64,000 nucleotides of DNA from a bacterium (GTDB lineage Bacteria; Patescibacteriota; Saccharimonadia; Saccharimonadales; UBA4665). Position 1 is the stretch's first letter; each line of letters begins with the position of its first letter. Positions 8,997 through 17,610 of the stretch are shown here, one piece after another. The translations under genes and the position numbers were made by a program. The stretch covers positions 86,976 through 150,975 of the forward strand of contig JAJZJS010000002.1 of the NCBI GenBank assembly GCA_021810025.1, given 5' to 3'. The notes under the pieces were generated by a model, which saw nothing but the letters and a program-made list of their open reading frames with translations, was not told the DNA's origin and searched no databases.

Positions 8997-9545
8997 ATGC
9001 CAAACGTTAAGCATCAAGATACTTCTAAAAGATGGTATGCCATTCATACCTATAGCGGCTATGAAGAAAAAGTTGCCGAAAGCATCAAACAACGAGCCGA
9101 GTCACTCGACATGAAAGATAAGATTTTTGATGCCTTGGTTCCAAAAGAAAAAATGATTGAAATTAAAAACGGTAAACGTCGAGTTGTTGAAAAAAGAATC
9201 TTTCAGGGATACGTTTTAGTACAACTTAAACTTTCAGAAGATGCTTGGTATATAGTTCGAAACACACCGAGTGTAACAGGTTTCGTGGGAACAGGATCAG
9301 ATCCTAGTCCCGTCGAGGAAGAGGAAATTGAAAAGATTCAAAAGAGAATGGGTCTTGAACAACCTAAGCATAAAATTGACTTTAAGGTCTCGGAAGTAGT
9401 CAATATAATCGATGGTCCATTCAAGGGCTTCGACGGAACTATTAATGAAATTGATGATCAAAAAGGTAAACTTAAGGTATTAGTTAGCATGTTTGGACGA
9501 GAAACACCTGTTGAACTAGACAGCCTTCAAGTTAAGAGAGTATAA
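8997..9545 (+). CDS. nusG: Transcription termination/antitermination protein NusG
   Basis: A 182-residue protein of standard NusG length. The NGN domain starts at RWYAIHTYSGYEEKVAESI and includes FQGYVLVQL and VRNTPSVTGFVG. A C-terminal KOW domain contains VNIIDGPFKGFDGTINEID. NusG binds RNA polymerase and links it to Rho or ribosomes. A GGAG Shine-Dalgarno lies 8-10 bases upstream. The secE-nusG-rplK-rplA order is conserved in bacteria. Confidence 0.97.
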   Translation: MPNVKHQDTSKRWYAIHTYSGYEEKVAESIKQRAESLDMKDKIFDALVPKEKMIEIKNGKRRVVEKRIFQGYVLVQLKLSEDAWYIVRNTPSVTGFVGTGSDPSPVEEEEIEKIQKRMGLEQPKHKIDFKVSEVVNIIDGPFKGFDGTINEIDDQKGKLKVLVSMFGRETPVELDSLQVKRV

Positions 9546-9554
9546 AGGAGTAAT

Positions 9555-9983
9555 ATGGCGGAAAAAGCAGTAAAAGCAAACTTAAAGATGAAGTTAAAGG
9601 CTGGACAAGCCAGTGCTGGACCTCCAGTAGGTAGCACGCTCGGACAATACGGAGTCAACATGATGGACTTTGTAACTCCGTTCAATGAGTCTACAAAAGC
9701 ACTCAATGGTCAAGAGGTAACAGCTCATATTAAAATATATGAAGATCGTACAATGAGTTTTCGAGTTGTTGGACCCCCAACCGATAATTTAATTCGAGCT
9801 AAACTAGGAATTGAAAAAGGATCCGGGAAACCAAATAGCGAGAAAATTTCACAAAAGTTAAGTGATCAAGACTTGACACAAATTGCTGAGGAAAAAGCAA
9901 AGGATATGAATACAACTGATATTGCGGCAGTTAAAAAAATAGTCGCAGGAACAGCTCGTAGCATGGGTGTAGAAATTCAATAA
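9555..9983 (+). CDS. rplK: 50S ribosomal protein L11
   Basis: A 142-residue protein, the usual L11 length. The N-terminal domain has AGQASAGPPVGSTLGQYGVNMMDF and the C-terminal RNA-binding domain contains GTARSMGVEI. L11 forms the GTPase-associated centre with 23S rRNA and the stalk. AAAGGAG is correctly spaced upstream of the ATG, and the gene follows nusG by 9 bases. Confidence 0.98.
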   Translation: MAEKAVKANLKMKLKAGQASAGPPVGSTLGQYGVNMMDFVTPFNESTKALNGQEVTAHIKIYEDRTMSFRVVGPPTDNLIRAKLGIEKGSGKPNSEKISQKLSDQDLTQIAEEKAKDMNTTDIAAVKKIVAGTARSMGVEIQ

Positions 9984-10036
9984 TTTAATTTAGGAGATTA
10001 AATAATTTTAATCGTTTGGACTAAGAAGGAAACTAA

Positions 10037-10936
10037 ATGACATCAAAGAAAGAAACATTAAATTCTGATAATTCTGAAGCAATCGTTAATGATACGAAAC
10101 AAATTAACGATGTACCTCAGTTTAGTAAAGCTGGCAAAAAATCTAAATTAGCCGTAGCTAAACAAGAAGAAAAGATTAAAAAAGAATTAAATAAAGCAAA
10201 AGCCGCAGAAACAACAACAATTCCGAAGCAACGACCAGTTACAAGACCAAAGGCAGAACGTCGATCTAAGAATTATCAGGCAAGTTTAAAGTTACTCGAA
10301 AAAGACAAGCTCTATCCAATTAAAGAAGCGCTTGCTTTAATTGCAAGGACCTCCACTGTTAAATTTGATGCAACAGTAGAAGCTCATTTAAGATTAAATG
10401 TAGATCCAAGACACGCCGATCAAAACATTAGAGATAGTTTAACTCTCCCAGCAGGCAGTGGTAAAAAACTAAAAATTGCAGTTTACTGTGAAGACTCAAC
10501 TAAACTAGAAGGCGTCGAAGCTGATTTGAAGTATGGAGCAGAATTTCTCCAACTTCTTGATAAAGAACAATTAGATTTTGATATTTTGCTGACTACACCT
10601 GAATTAATGCCAAAACTCGCTAAGTACGCGCGCATTTTAGGTCCAAAAGGATTAATGCCGAACATTAAAAGCGGGACAGTTACCAATGACCTAAAAAAAG
10701 CTGCCCAAGATACAAAATCAGGCAAGGTAGAATATAGGGTCGACTCAAATGGAATTATTCATCTTGGAATCGGAAAAGTCAGCTTTGATCAAGAAGCCTT
10801 ATTGTCAAATTTTGAAGCTCTCCTTAGTAGTGTTCGGAACAATAAACCAAATTCCGTTAAATCTAACTATCTTAAATCCGTAAGTCTTGCCACCACAATG
10901 GGTCCTTCGATTAAAATCAGTATCGACAATAACTAG
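10037..10936 (+). CDS. rplA: 50S ribosomal protein L1 with a basic N-terminal extension
   Basis: A 299-residue protein. The L1 core starts near residue 78 (KNYQASLKLLEKDKLYP) and contains the conserved VDPRHADQNIR, ARILGPKGLMPN and GTVT segments. The first 75-80 residues are a Lys/Ala/Glu-rich, probably disordered extension absent from typical L1 (about 230 residues). L1 forms the mobile stalk at the E site and in many bacteria also represses its own mRNA. The start has GAAGGA upstream. It is the last gene of the secE-rplA unit and converges on the gene at 10937 with no gap. Confidence 0.96.
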   Translation: MTSKKETLNSDNSEAIVNDTKQINDVPQFSKAGKKSKLAVAKQEEKIKKELNKAKAAETTTIPKQRPVTRPKAERRSKNYQASLKLLEKDKLYPIKEALALIARTSTVKFDATVEAHLRLNVDPRHADQNIRDSLTLPAGSGKKLKIAVYCEDSTKLEGVEADLKYGAEFLQLLDKEQLDFDILLTTPELMPKLAKYARILGPKGLMPNIKSGTVTNDLKKAAQDTKSGKVEYRVDSNGIIHLGIGKVSFDQEALLSNFEALLSSVRNNKPNSVKSNYLKSVSLATTMGPSIKISIDNN

Positions 10937-12640
10937 TTATTGGCTAAGCTTAACTGATTTTCTCATAGTTCGAATTAAAGCGTTATTAACTCTTGAAAAT
11001 GACCTGAGACCACCTTTATAAACAATATACCGATTTCTCCAAACCGGTTCATATTTCTTCTTGAAACGGTAAAGACCACGAAACGAGTAAAAACGATCTC
11101 CATAATCATATGCAAGCTTAATAATAACGTCTACAATCGACTTAGGCTCTTGACTGTTTTGATCATCTTCAAAACCAGCTAACGGACATAATCCTAAATT
11201 AAGATATTTAAAGCCCTTATGTTTAAGTTCATTAATGACATTAATCAACAAATAGTCATTAACGTTCGATAGAGAATTATGGTCATAACGTAGTAAATCA
11301 TAAGTTGCCTCAGATTGATCAAAATTTGCAGGAATAAGATTTAAAAAAGCCGTAATTTTATTTTGGGCATTGCGAACAACCATAATCTGACAATTATTGA
11401 TATACTCTGGGTCAAAATAACCCATAGCAAATCCCCTTTCAGCATGCCCTCCCGTTCGAAGCCAATTATCTGAAATATTTTTTAAGCTCATAATAAAATT
11501 ACGGTCATAGGGTGGATTTAATAATTCGTAAGAATAATTGTTAGCCCTAAAACGATTAAGTATATTTTTAAAATACTTATTATGGACTGTTCGGCCAATA
11601 AAAACGTCAATGTCTAGAACGGCTTCTTGTCCAATCTTCTGTAAATTATATCCTTCCGATTCGTATAATTTATGGTTTCGATACTCGGTATGAATAAAGG
11701 CCATTTTCCAATCATTACTAAAGCAGATTCCGTCGAATTCTTGAATTAGATTTTTAAACCTAGTTTTATCTCCCGTTGGATCTCCTAGTATAAGTGCTTG
11801 TCCCGATTCGACACGATAAGCTAGGGCACTCCTAAAACTGGAGTCAAAGAAATAGTTTTTATCTTTAGGCCAAAGTTTAAAATAATCTTCACTTCTAGAA
11901 TCAGTATCAGCTTGAAGCAAATTTTTGAACCTTAACCAGTCATGATCATAATTATAATAATGACTCTTAATGGGTTGGAAGAATGACAAAATTATATATC
12001 CTAATCCAAAAATAGTTACGATTGAAAGTGAATTTTGAAATAAATGTCCGCGAGGGGAATATGCGGTCAATAAATTAGTCGTTAAACCAAGTTGGTCGAC
12101 CGTATGGTAAAGCGCCTGCCAAACACTTAAATGTTGATGAAAGTCATGTTTGCCTAAAAAATAAAAGCCAGTTGTTCCATAAACTAATAAAATTAATATC
12201 ACAATTAATGAAATCTTTAGGCTAGTTACGACAGTCTGATAGTCACTCTTAACAACAAATTGACGGTAACTAATTAACAGCAATATCAGGACTATGATTG
12301 GTAAAACAAAATAGCGTGCTATTACTTTATAAACAACGTGATGAACAATATTTATGTCTTGGAGGTTATCTAAATTAGAGCCAAAATAAAAAGAATAGAC
12401 TAGGATCGTTGCAAACCAAGCGTTTCTTTTTCTTTTTTCTAGTAGAGCGCTTAAATAAATTAAAGATAAGCCTGCGACCAAAGATATATCAACCGTTAAA
12501 TAATTAACTCTTAAGACATGCCTGATAACTATTTGATGGAATAAAGTCTGAATAATTATTGTTAAGCCATTCAGTAAAACGATTAAAGCCAATAGTCTAG
12601 GACTGAATTTTTGGAACCAATTTCTTGTTTTTGTAAGCAT
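10937..12640 (-). CDS. MprF-type phosphatidylglycerol lysyltransferase-like protein (DUF2156)
   Basis: A 567-residue protein with about six membrane helices in the first 220 residues. A soluble C-terminal domain follows with a tandem GNAT-like DUF2156 fold: RVESGQALILGDPTG, FIHTEYRNHKLYESEGYNLQKIGQEAVLD, NLGLCPLAGF and FRGLYRFKKKYEPVW. These are typical of aminoacyl-tRNA-dependent phosphatidylglycerol aminoacyltransferases, which add Lys or Ala to PG and reduce the negative surface charge. The amino acid used cannot be read from the sequence. The eight-helix flippase half of MprF is missing here, and a separate flippase-like gene lies at 36664-37602. It splits the ribosomal-protein cluster on the opposite strand. 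Confidence 0.8.
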   Translation of the reverse strand: MLTKTRNWFQKFSPRLLALIVLLNGLTIIIQTLFHQIVIRHVLRVNYLTVDISLVAGLSLIYLSALLEKRKRNAWFATILVYSFYFGSNLDNLQDINIVHHVVYKVIARYFVLPIIVLILLLISYRQFVVKSDYQTVVTSLKISLIVILILLVYGTTGFYFLGKHDFHQHLSVWQALYHTVDQLGLTTNLLTAYSPRGHLFQNSLSIVTIFGLGYIILSFFQPIKSHYYNYDHDWLRFKNLLQADTDSRSEDYFKLWPKDKNYFFDSSFRSALAYRVESGQALILGDPTGDKTRFKNLIQEFDGICFSNDWKMAFIHTEYRNHKLYESEGYNLQKIGQEAVLDIDVFIGRTVHNKYFKNILNRFRANNYSYELLNPPYDRNFIMSLKNISDNWLRTGGHAERGFAMGYFDPEYINNCQIMVVRNAQNKITAFLNLIPANFDQSEATYDLLRYDHNSLSNVNDYLLINVINELKHKGFKYLNLGLCPLAGFEDDQNSQEPKSIVDVIIKLAYDYGDRFYSFRGLYRFKKKYEPVWRNRYIVYKGGLRSFSRVNNALIRTMRKSVKLSQ

Positions 12641-12750
12641 AATTTATAAATCTTTACCTAACATGATAGCCTTAATGTGCGTTTAATCCAACATTATTAA
12701 AGCTTATGCTTGCTTATTACATCATGTATTGATTACAATTGCTATAAAGA

Positions 12751-12756
12751 AGGAGG
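12751..12756 (+). promoter_or_regulatory. AGGAGG Shine-Dalgarno that sets the dcd start
   Basis: A perfect AGGAGG lies 4 bases before TTG at 12761. It lies inside the longer possible frame starting at ATG 12710, so that upstream start is unlikely. Confidence 0.7.
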
Positions 12757-12760
12757 TTCC

Positions 12761-13483
12761 TTGGGGGTTTTAAGTAACAAGCAAATTTTAGGTGAGATTG
12801 AGAATGGTCATATCATTTGTCATCCATTTGACCCAATTAATGTCTCTCAAGCTAGTCTCGACGTTACTCTAGGGAATTATTATTATCGAATCGAAAAAAT
12901 GAACAGTCGTACGGTCTATAATCCATTTGATCGAGAAGATGTTGAACGATATTTTGATGGCCCCTATAAAGCCATTATGCATCAAGAATGGGCAAGAATT
13001 AATCGTCATAATTTACTGCAAAATATACCTCCAGATCATCCCGTAATAGCTTTAAGCCCTGGGGAACGAATACTGGCTCACACTCACGAATTCGTCGGAA
13101 TCCTGCCCCCCGGAGCATGTGAATTAAAATCTCGCTCGAGCTGGGGAAGAAATGGTATAGCCGTTTGTTTTGATGCAGGATGGATTGATCCAGGATATAT
13201 TAATCGTATCACTCTTGAAATTTATAATTTAAATGAGAGAGAGACTATTTTACTTCCCGTCGGAGAAAGAATAGCTCAAGCTATTTTTCACGAAACAGGT
13301 GAAGTTGAAGGAAGTTACGGATCAGGTCGCAATAATGGTTTTAGTGGTAAATACCAGGACGGCATTAATCTTGAAGAATTGATACGAATTTGGTCTCCTG
13401 ATTCTATGATTCCTAAAGCCTTTCAGGATAATCGTCAACTTCCTCAAGCAATAGATGGATTGCTCTATGATGAATCGAGGTAA
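12761..13483 (+). CDS. dcd: dCTP deaminase (Dcd family), TTG start
   Basis: A 240-residue protein when started at TTG 12761, chosen because of the AGGAGG just upstream and because family homology begins at LSNKQILGEIENG. Conserved Dcd/dUTPase trimer motifs are SQASLDVTLGNYYY, CELKSRSSWGRNGI (substrate-binding Ser and Arg), AGWIDPGYINRITLEI (catalytic Glu) and a C-terminal GSGRNNGFSGKYQ phosphate-binding tail. The enzyme deaminates dCTP to dUTP; some family members also cut dUTP to dUMP. It is longer than E. coli Dcd (193 residues) because of an internal insert near residues 45-75. It overlaps the Tmk-ThyX gene by about 14-17 bases, forming one thymidylate-synthesis unit. Confidence 0.9.
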   Translation: MGVLSNKQILGEIENGHIICHPFDPINVSQASLDVTLGNYYYRIEKMNSRTVYNPFDREDVERYFDGPYKAIMHQEWARINRHNLLQNIPPDHPVIALSPGERILAHTHEFVGILPPGACELKSRSSWGRNGIAVCFDAGWIDPGYINRITLEIYNLNERETILLPVGERIAQAIFHETGEVEGSYGSGRNNGFSGKYQDGINLEELIRIWSPDSMIPKAFQDNRQLPQAIDGLLYDESR

Positions 13484-15806
13484 ATATATCGTAATTGAGG
13501 GACCTGAGGGAGTTGGAAAGACTACTCAGGTAAATGAACTTTATCGCCGTCTTAAATTAGCTAAACTTCCAGTTAAAATCTTCCGCGAACCAGCCACTCT
13601 CGATGACTTGACAGCCAGAGCAATCCGTCATATTACTCAAGACATTCAATTTCCCGTTAATGCTAAAACTGAAGTGTTGCTATATAATGCAGCACGATCT
13701 CAAACCCTCAAGATAATTGAGAAAAATTTAAATCACGGGATTAGCTGTATTGTCGATCGTAACTATCTATCTACTTTAGCGATCCAGTACTATGGACGAG
13801 CTACTATTAAAGACTATCAAGCCATCAATAAAATTATTGAGTTTACTGTGGACGGAATTGAACCAGATCTCTGCGTAGTGCTTGATGCACCAGTGAAGAT
13901 TTTAAGACAACGGATGATAAACCGAAATGGAGGAGATCGCTTTGATAATCTCGATGAGGCCTTTCTAGAAAGAGTCCGGGCTGGTTATTTATGGGAAGCA
14001 CAGCAACGTAATTTACCAGTAATATTTTGTCACCAACCAGTCGAAACAGTCTCAAAACAAATATGGGATTTAACTGCTCAAACTCTAGCTAATCGTAAGG
14101 ATAGTTCAGCTGCACTTAGAACTTCCGAACCAATGGCTGTTAAATCGATACTTGAAAATAGCAACTATCCGACTAAATTAAATAAAATACAGGGCGAGAA
14201 TAAACTACTGACTAAATCTTCAGAGGGTCATTACGAGATTACAAAGGATGGTTATGAGTATCTTCAAAAATCGATAACTAATACGACTGGGCAAATTTAT
14301 GCCTTTTATGATTACCTAAGTCCGATTACAATTGCGGCAGCAATGGCCCGCCTTAGCCGACGTGGTGATGATTTAAGAATTACTCTCTTGGATGAATTTG
14401 GTAATAGCGAAGAAAATCGAGATCAAAAGCTGCTTCAAAGAGTAATAACAGCTTATGGCGATGATTCCGTTCAACAACTAAGTGGACTTCATTTTGTAAT
14501 AGAAAGTGCGTCGAATTTACTGACCAAAAAATTAGAATGGGGTCGACTAGCCGCCTATTTGGAACAATCGACTAGATATATATATTATGACCAAAAGGAT
14601 AAAAACGGTCAGTTTAAATATTATATTCCTCTTAACTTAAAACCAGCTATCCGTAAGCAGTATGTTAAAATTATGGATCAAATTTTTGTGCTTTATAGTG
14701 AAATGGTAGCTTCTTTAACGAAACACTTTACTCAACAATCAAAAGTCGAAGCCAAAGACAGAGATGGAGCCTTTCGATCTGCCATTAAAGCTCAGGCTTG
14801 TGATATAGCTCGTCTCGTGCTTCCGGTCGCGACGAAGTCAACGGTTGGGATCTATGCTTCTGGACAAGCTCTAGAAAGTTTAATTCACCATCTAAAAAGT
14901 GACGAATTAAAGGAAGCCGAATTAACAGGTGAAGCTATCCTGATCGAGGCGCGAAAAGTAATACCCACTTTTCTGGAAAGAGCAGATAAACCAGATCGTG
15001 GTGGAGCATTTGAAGCCTATCGAGCTACCACCAACACCAAGATGCAAAAATTAGCTCATAAATATCTTGATAAAACCTACTTAAAGAAAGATAACGTAGA
15101 ATTAAATCTAACGGATTATTATCCCCGCAATGAACTCGATTTAATTCCTGATATGCTTTACTCTAGTAGTACACAAAGCTTGGAAGATATTAGAGAGCAA
15201 GTTAAATCCTTAAGCTATGAACAAAAAACCGAAATATTCAAAAGCTATGTTGGAGAAAGATTAAATCGACGGCAGAGACCAGGAAGAGCCCTTGAGAAAG
15301 CTCATTATTCTTGGGATATAATCTGCGATTATGGCATATTTCGAGATCTTCAAAGACACCGAATGGTCGATGATTTAGAATGGCAAGATTTAACACCGCG
15401 CTTTGGATATGAAATTCCTCCTGCCATTGAGGATGCCGATTTAAGTGAACAATTTGAGAAATGTTTTGATCTAAGCCTAACTCTGTATAGTTTACTTCAA
15501 AAAAATAAGTATCCAAAAGAAGCTCAGTATGCGACACTCCTCGGACATAAAATGCGATGGAAAGTAACCTATAACGCCCGTGAAGCAATGCACATTCACG
15601 AACTAAGAACTAGTCCTCAAGGACATCCTGGCTATCGTAAACTAGTTTCGAAAATGCATTCAAAACTAAGTGAGATCCACCCATTATTGGCGGAATCAAT
15701 GAAATTTGTAAACCAAGGAGAAGACCCAGAGTTAAGTCGTCTTGCCGCCGAACGTTACACTCAATTTAAATTAAAACAATTAAAAGAAGATCGTAAAAAA
15801 AATTAA
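13467..15806 (+). CDS. Tmk-ThyX-ThyX fusion: thymidylate kinase joined to two flavin-dependent thymidylate synthase-like domains
   Basis: A protein of about 779 residues. The first 205 residues are dTMP kinase: P-loop EGPEGVGKTT, the DRNYLSTLAIQYYG region for DR(Y/H), and the lid segment MINRNGGDRFD. The rest holds two ThyX-like units. Unit 1 (about 235-500) keeps EQSTRY but has WGR where RHR is expected, and SGQ where NxR is expected. Unit 2 (about 530-775) keeps RDLQRHRM and NAREAMHIHELR but lacks the downstream SxRY. ThyX makes dTMP from dUMP with FAD and methylene-folate; Tmk then makes dTDP. ATG codons exist at 13455, 13467 and 13470; the kinase family starts near MNRGKYIVIEG, so 13467 or 13470 is preferred. 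It overlaps dcd. Confidence 0.88.
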   Translation: MMNRGKYIVIEGPEGVGKTTQVNELYRRLKLAKLPVKIFREPATLDDLTARAIRHITQDIQFPVNAKTEVLLYNAARSQTLKIIEKNLNHGISCIVDRNYLSTLAIQYYGRATIKDYQAINKIIEFTVDGIEPDLCVVLDAPVKILRQRMINRNGGDRFDNLDEAFLERVRAGYLWEAQQRNLPVIFCHQPVETVSKQIWDLTAQTLANRKDSSAALRTSEPMAVKSILENSNYPTKLNKIQGENKLLTKSSEGHYEITKDGYEYLQKSITNTTGQIYAFYDYLSPITIAAAMARLSRRGDDLRITLLDEFGNSEENRDQKLLQRVITAYGDDSVQQLSGLHFVIESASNLLTKKLEWGRLAAYLEQSTRYIYYDQKDKNGQFKYYIPLNLKPAIRKQYVKIMDQIFVLYSEMVASLTKHFTQQSKVEAKDRDGAFRSAIKAQACDIARLVLPVATKSTVGIYASGQALESLIHHLKSDELKEAELTGEAILIEARKVIPTFLERADKPDRGGAFEAYRATTNTKMQKLAHKYLDKTYLKKDNVELNLTDYYPRNELDLIPDMLYSSSTQSLEDIREQVKSLSYEQKTEIFKSYVGERLNRRQRPGRALEKAHYSWDIICDYGIFRDLQRHRMVDDLEWQDLTPRFGYEIPPAIEDADLSEQFEKCFDLSLTLYSLLQKNKYPKEAQYATLLGHKMRWKVTYNAREAMHIHELRTSPQGHPGYRKLVSKMHSKLSEIHPLLAESMKFVNQGEDPELSRLAAERYTQFKLKQLKEDRKKN

Positions 15807-15807
15807 G

Positions 15808-15836
15808 TTGATCTAAGAGCCATAATCTGATAAGAT
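15808..15836 (+). promoter_or_regulatory. Probable promoter of the rplJ leader
   Basis: TTGATC at 15808-15813, a 17-base spacer and TAAGAT at 15831-15836. Each hexamer matches consensus at 4 of 6 positions. It lies just after the Tmk-ThyX stop and before the leader RNA. Confidence 0.45.
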
Positions 15837-15975
15837 AGGCTTCAAGTTGCCAAAGACAGCGACGGGTAATCCTTAATAATGTCGCCAAGGTTATTCATAA
15901 CTCTATATAATTTTAATTAGGCAGCCCCAAGAAACTAGGTCGAGGTTTGTTGTTGATAATAAGCACAAGAAGGAA
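15837..15975 (+). ncRNA. Ribosomal protein L10-type leader (rplJL autoregulation)
   Basis: A stretch of about 140 bases between the Tmk-ThyX gene and rplJ. It contains TGCCAAAGACAGCGACGGG, which resembles the conserved GCCGAAGACAG core of bacterial L10 leaders, then a paired segment around GTCGCCAAGGTTATTC and a second GC-rich block GGCAGCCCC near 15921. In other bacteria the L10(L12)4 complex binds such a leader and represses translation. Position directly before rplJ and the motif support the call; full folding was not tested. Confidence 0.7.
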
Positions 15976-15981
15976 ATAGTA

Positions 15982-16512
15982 ATGGCCCTAAGTAAAGATA
16001 AGAAAAAAATCGTTATAGAAGAAGTCAGCGCTTTAATTTTAAACTCAAAATTAACGGTTGCAGCTAATTATAGCGGAACAACTGTTGCTAATCTTCAAGC
16101 CCTACGAAGAGAAGCAAGACTAAATGGAACTACTATTAAAGTTATTAAGAATAGATTATTCATTAAGGCTTTAAAAGATAACGAGAAATTCAAAAATCTA
16201 GATTTGTCGGCTCTCAATGGAATGATCTTATATGCCTTCAACTCTGAGGATGAAGTAGGATCGGCTCAAGATTTAGCAAAGTTTGCAAAATCTAACCCAA
16301 ATCTTAAATTTGTAATAGGAATTAATGACAAAGCTGAGATAATTAACGCCGAAGACCTAAACTCCTTGGCTAGTCTTCCATCCAAGAACCAACTTCGAGC
16401 AATCTTAGTCGGCACCATAAAAGCTCCTCTCAGTGATTTTGTGAGAGTTTTAAATGCCAACCTCAGCAGTTTTATTAATGTATTAAATGCTCGTAAAGAG
16501 CAACTAAATTAA
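15982..16512 (+). CDS. rplJ: 50S ribosomal protein L10
   Basis: A 176-residue protein of standard length. It carries the L10 signatures [18 protein letters not shown] and [14 protein letters not shown] in the rRNA-binding domain, and a C-terminal helix (about 160-176) that would hold L7/L12 dimers. AAGGAA lies upstream of the ATG. It is followed after 10 bases by rplL. In most bacteria rplJL continue into rpoBC; here an uncharacterised gene and dnaX follow. Confidence 0.97.
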   Translation: MALSKDKKKIVIEEVSALILNSKLTVAANYSGTTVANLQALRREARLNGTTIKVIKNRLFIKALKDNEKFKNLDLSALNGMILYAFNSEDEVGSAQDLAKFAKSNPNLKFVIGINDKAEIINAEDLNSLASLPSKNQLRAILVGTIKAPLSDFVRVLNANLSSFINVLNARKEQLN

Positions 16513-16522
16513 GGAGAAAATA

Positions 16523-16924
16523 ATGAGTGATAAAGTAGAAATCCCTAAAGAATTTGAAACAATTGTTAAAGAATTAGACAAATTAAGTGCATTAGAAATC
16601 AGCAAGTTTGTCCACTTTCTAGAAGAATACTGGGATGTAAGTGCAGCTGCCCCAGTCGCCGTTGCAGCTGCCCCAGTCGGAGGAGCTGAAGGCGGAGCTG
16701 GTGCTGAAGAGAAATCAGAATTTGACGTTACCTTAAAAGATGCAGGATCTCAAAAAGTAGCCGTAATTAAAGCCGTCAAAGAAATTACTAACCTAGGTCT
16801 AGGTGAAGCTAAAGCTTTAGTTGACGGTGCTCCCAAAATTATCTTAGAAAAAGCCAAGAAAGAAGATGCCGAAAACGCTAAAAAACTATTAGAAGATGCT
16901 GGCGCATCTGTTGAGTTAGCTTAA
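16523..16924 (+). CDS. rplL: 50S ribosomal protein L7/L12
   Basis: A 133-residue acidic stalk protein. It has an N-terminal dimerisation helix pair (residues 1-45), an Ala/Gly/Pro-rich hinge with the repeated AAPVA pattern (about 47-72), and the C-terminal factor-binding domain with [20 protein letters not shown] and [15 protein letters not shown]. It recruits translation GTPases. AAGGAG is correctly spaced upstream. Confidence 0.98.
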   Translation: MSDKVEIPKEFETIVKELDKLSALEISKFVHFLEEYWDVSAAAPVAVAAAPVGGAEGGAGAEEKSEFDVTLKDAGSQKVAVIKAVKEITNLGLGEAKALVDGAPKIILEKAKKEDAENAKKLLEDAGASVELA

Positions 16925-16936
16925 TTTTAATAGCTT

Positions 16937-16945
16937 TTATCCACA
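16937..16945 (+). promoter_or_regulatory. Single consensus DnaA box
   Basis: TTATCCACA, an exact match to the consensus TTATNCACA, lies between rplL and the next gene, upstream of dnaX and dnaB. No second box was seen close by, so it is not evidence for an origin. Confidence 0.4.
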
Positions 16946-17051
16946 GATTAATGATATTATTTTGACGTATTTAGATAATCATGATACGGTTGAATAGCAT
17001 AGTCAATTAAAATAGAAGATAGAGAAGATAGAGATAAAAGCAAAGGACAAA

Positions 17052-17567
17052 ATGTCAGAAGTACCTGAAAAACAAATTAAAAGGCTTCGAGCCCTTCTAC
17101 GTGAAGCTGAAACAAATTTAGCTGCAGCCAATGAATTACTTGTTAGCCTAGTAGGTGACGATGAACATATCACTGCTATCACCAACACTAATGAACCCTT
17201 GGGAAAAATTATTGAAGGAGTTTTTGATGGCCAGAATATGGTCGGAAGCGATGGTAAAACCTATCCAGTTCCTGCCAACTACGCCAGTAAATCTAAACTG
17301 GTTCAGGGCGACATCTTAAAACTAACAATAACGGATGATGGATCATTTTTGTATAAGCAAATTGGTCCAATTCCACGTCGTCAAGTAGTCGGAAAGTTAA
17401 TATTAGAGAACGGACATTATTTTGTCGATGTTAACGGTAAACGATATCGCATTTTATTAGCTAGTGTTACCTATTTTAAGGCTAAACCAGGAGACCAAGT
17501 AAGCGTAAACTTGCCTGAAGAAGGTGGCGACAATGTTGAGTGGGCAGCCCTCGAAGCAGCTCTCTAA
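17052..17567 (+). CDS. Conserved CPR-type protein of unknown function
   Basis: A 171-residue protein. Residues 1-40 form a predicted coiled helix (EKQIKRLRALLREAETNLAAANELL). A compact beta-rich domain follows, with YPVPANYASKSKLVQGDILKLTI and a second similar half near 115-160 (GKRYRILLASVTYFKAKPGDQVSV). The two halves look like tandem small beta-barrels (OB- or RNA-binding-like), but no known family is firmly recognised. AAGGA lies before the ATG. It sits between rplL and dnaX on the same strand. A role in translation or replication would be guesswork. Confidence 0.75.
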   Translation: MSEVPEKQIKRLRALLREAETNLAAANELLVSLVGDDEHITAITNTNEPLGKIIEGVFDGQNMVGSDGKTYPVPANYASKSKLVQGDILKLTITDDGSFLYKQIGPIPRRQVVGKLILENGHYFVDVNGKRYRILLASVTYFKAKPGDQVSVNLPEEGGDNVEWAALEAAL

Positions 17568-17575
17568 ATCTAGCT

Positions 17576-17604
17576 AAGACAGAACAATCTCTATTTGCTA
17601 TACT
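17576..17604 (+). promoter_or_regulatory. dnaX promoter (leaderless type)
   Basis: AAGACA at 17576-17581, a 17-base spacer and TATACT at 17599-17604. Only 6 bases (atttgc) separate it from the dnaX ATG, with no Shine-Dalgarno. Confidence 0.6.
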
Positions 17605-17610
17605 ATTTGC

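Noticed and set aside
13843..15588. Minus-strand open frames inside Tmk-ThyX
   Set aside because: They are shadows of a well-supported coding frame and have no motifs.
16937..16945. Replication origin near dnaX and dnaB
   Set aside because: Only one DnaA box was seen, with no cluster, no dnaA/dnaN genes and no AT-rich unwinding element tied to it.
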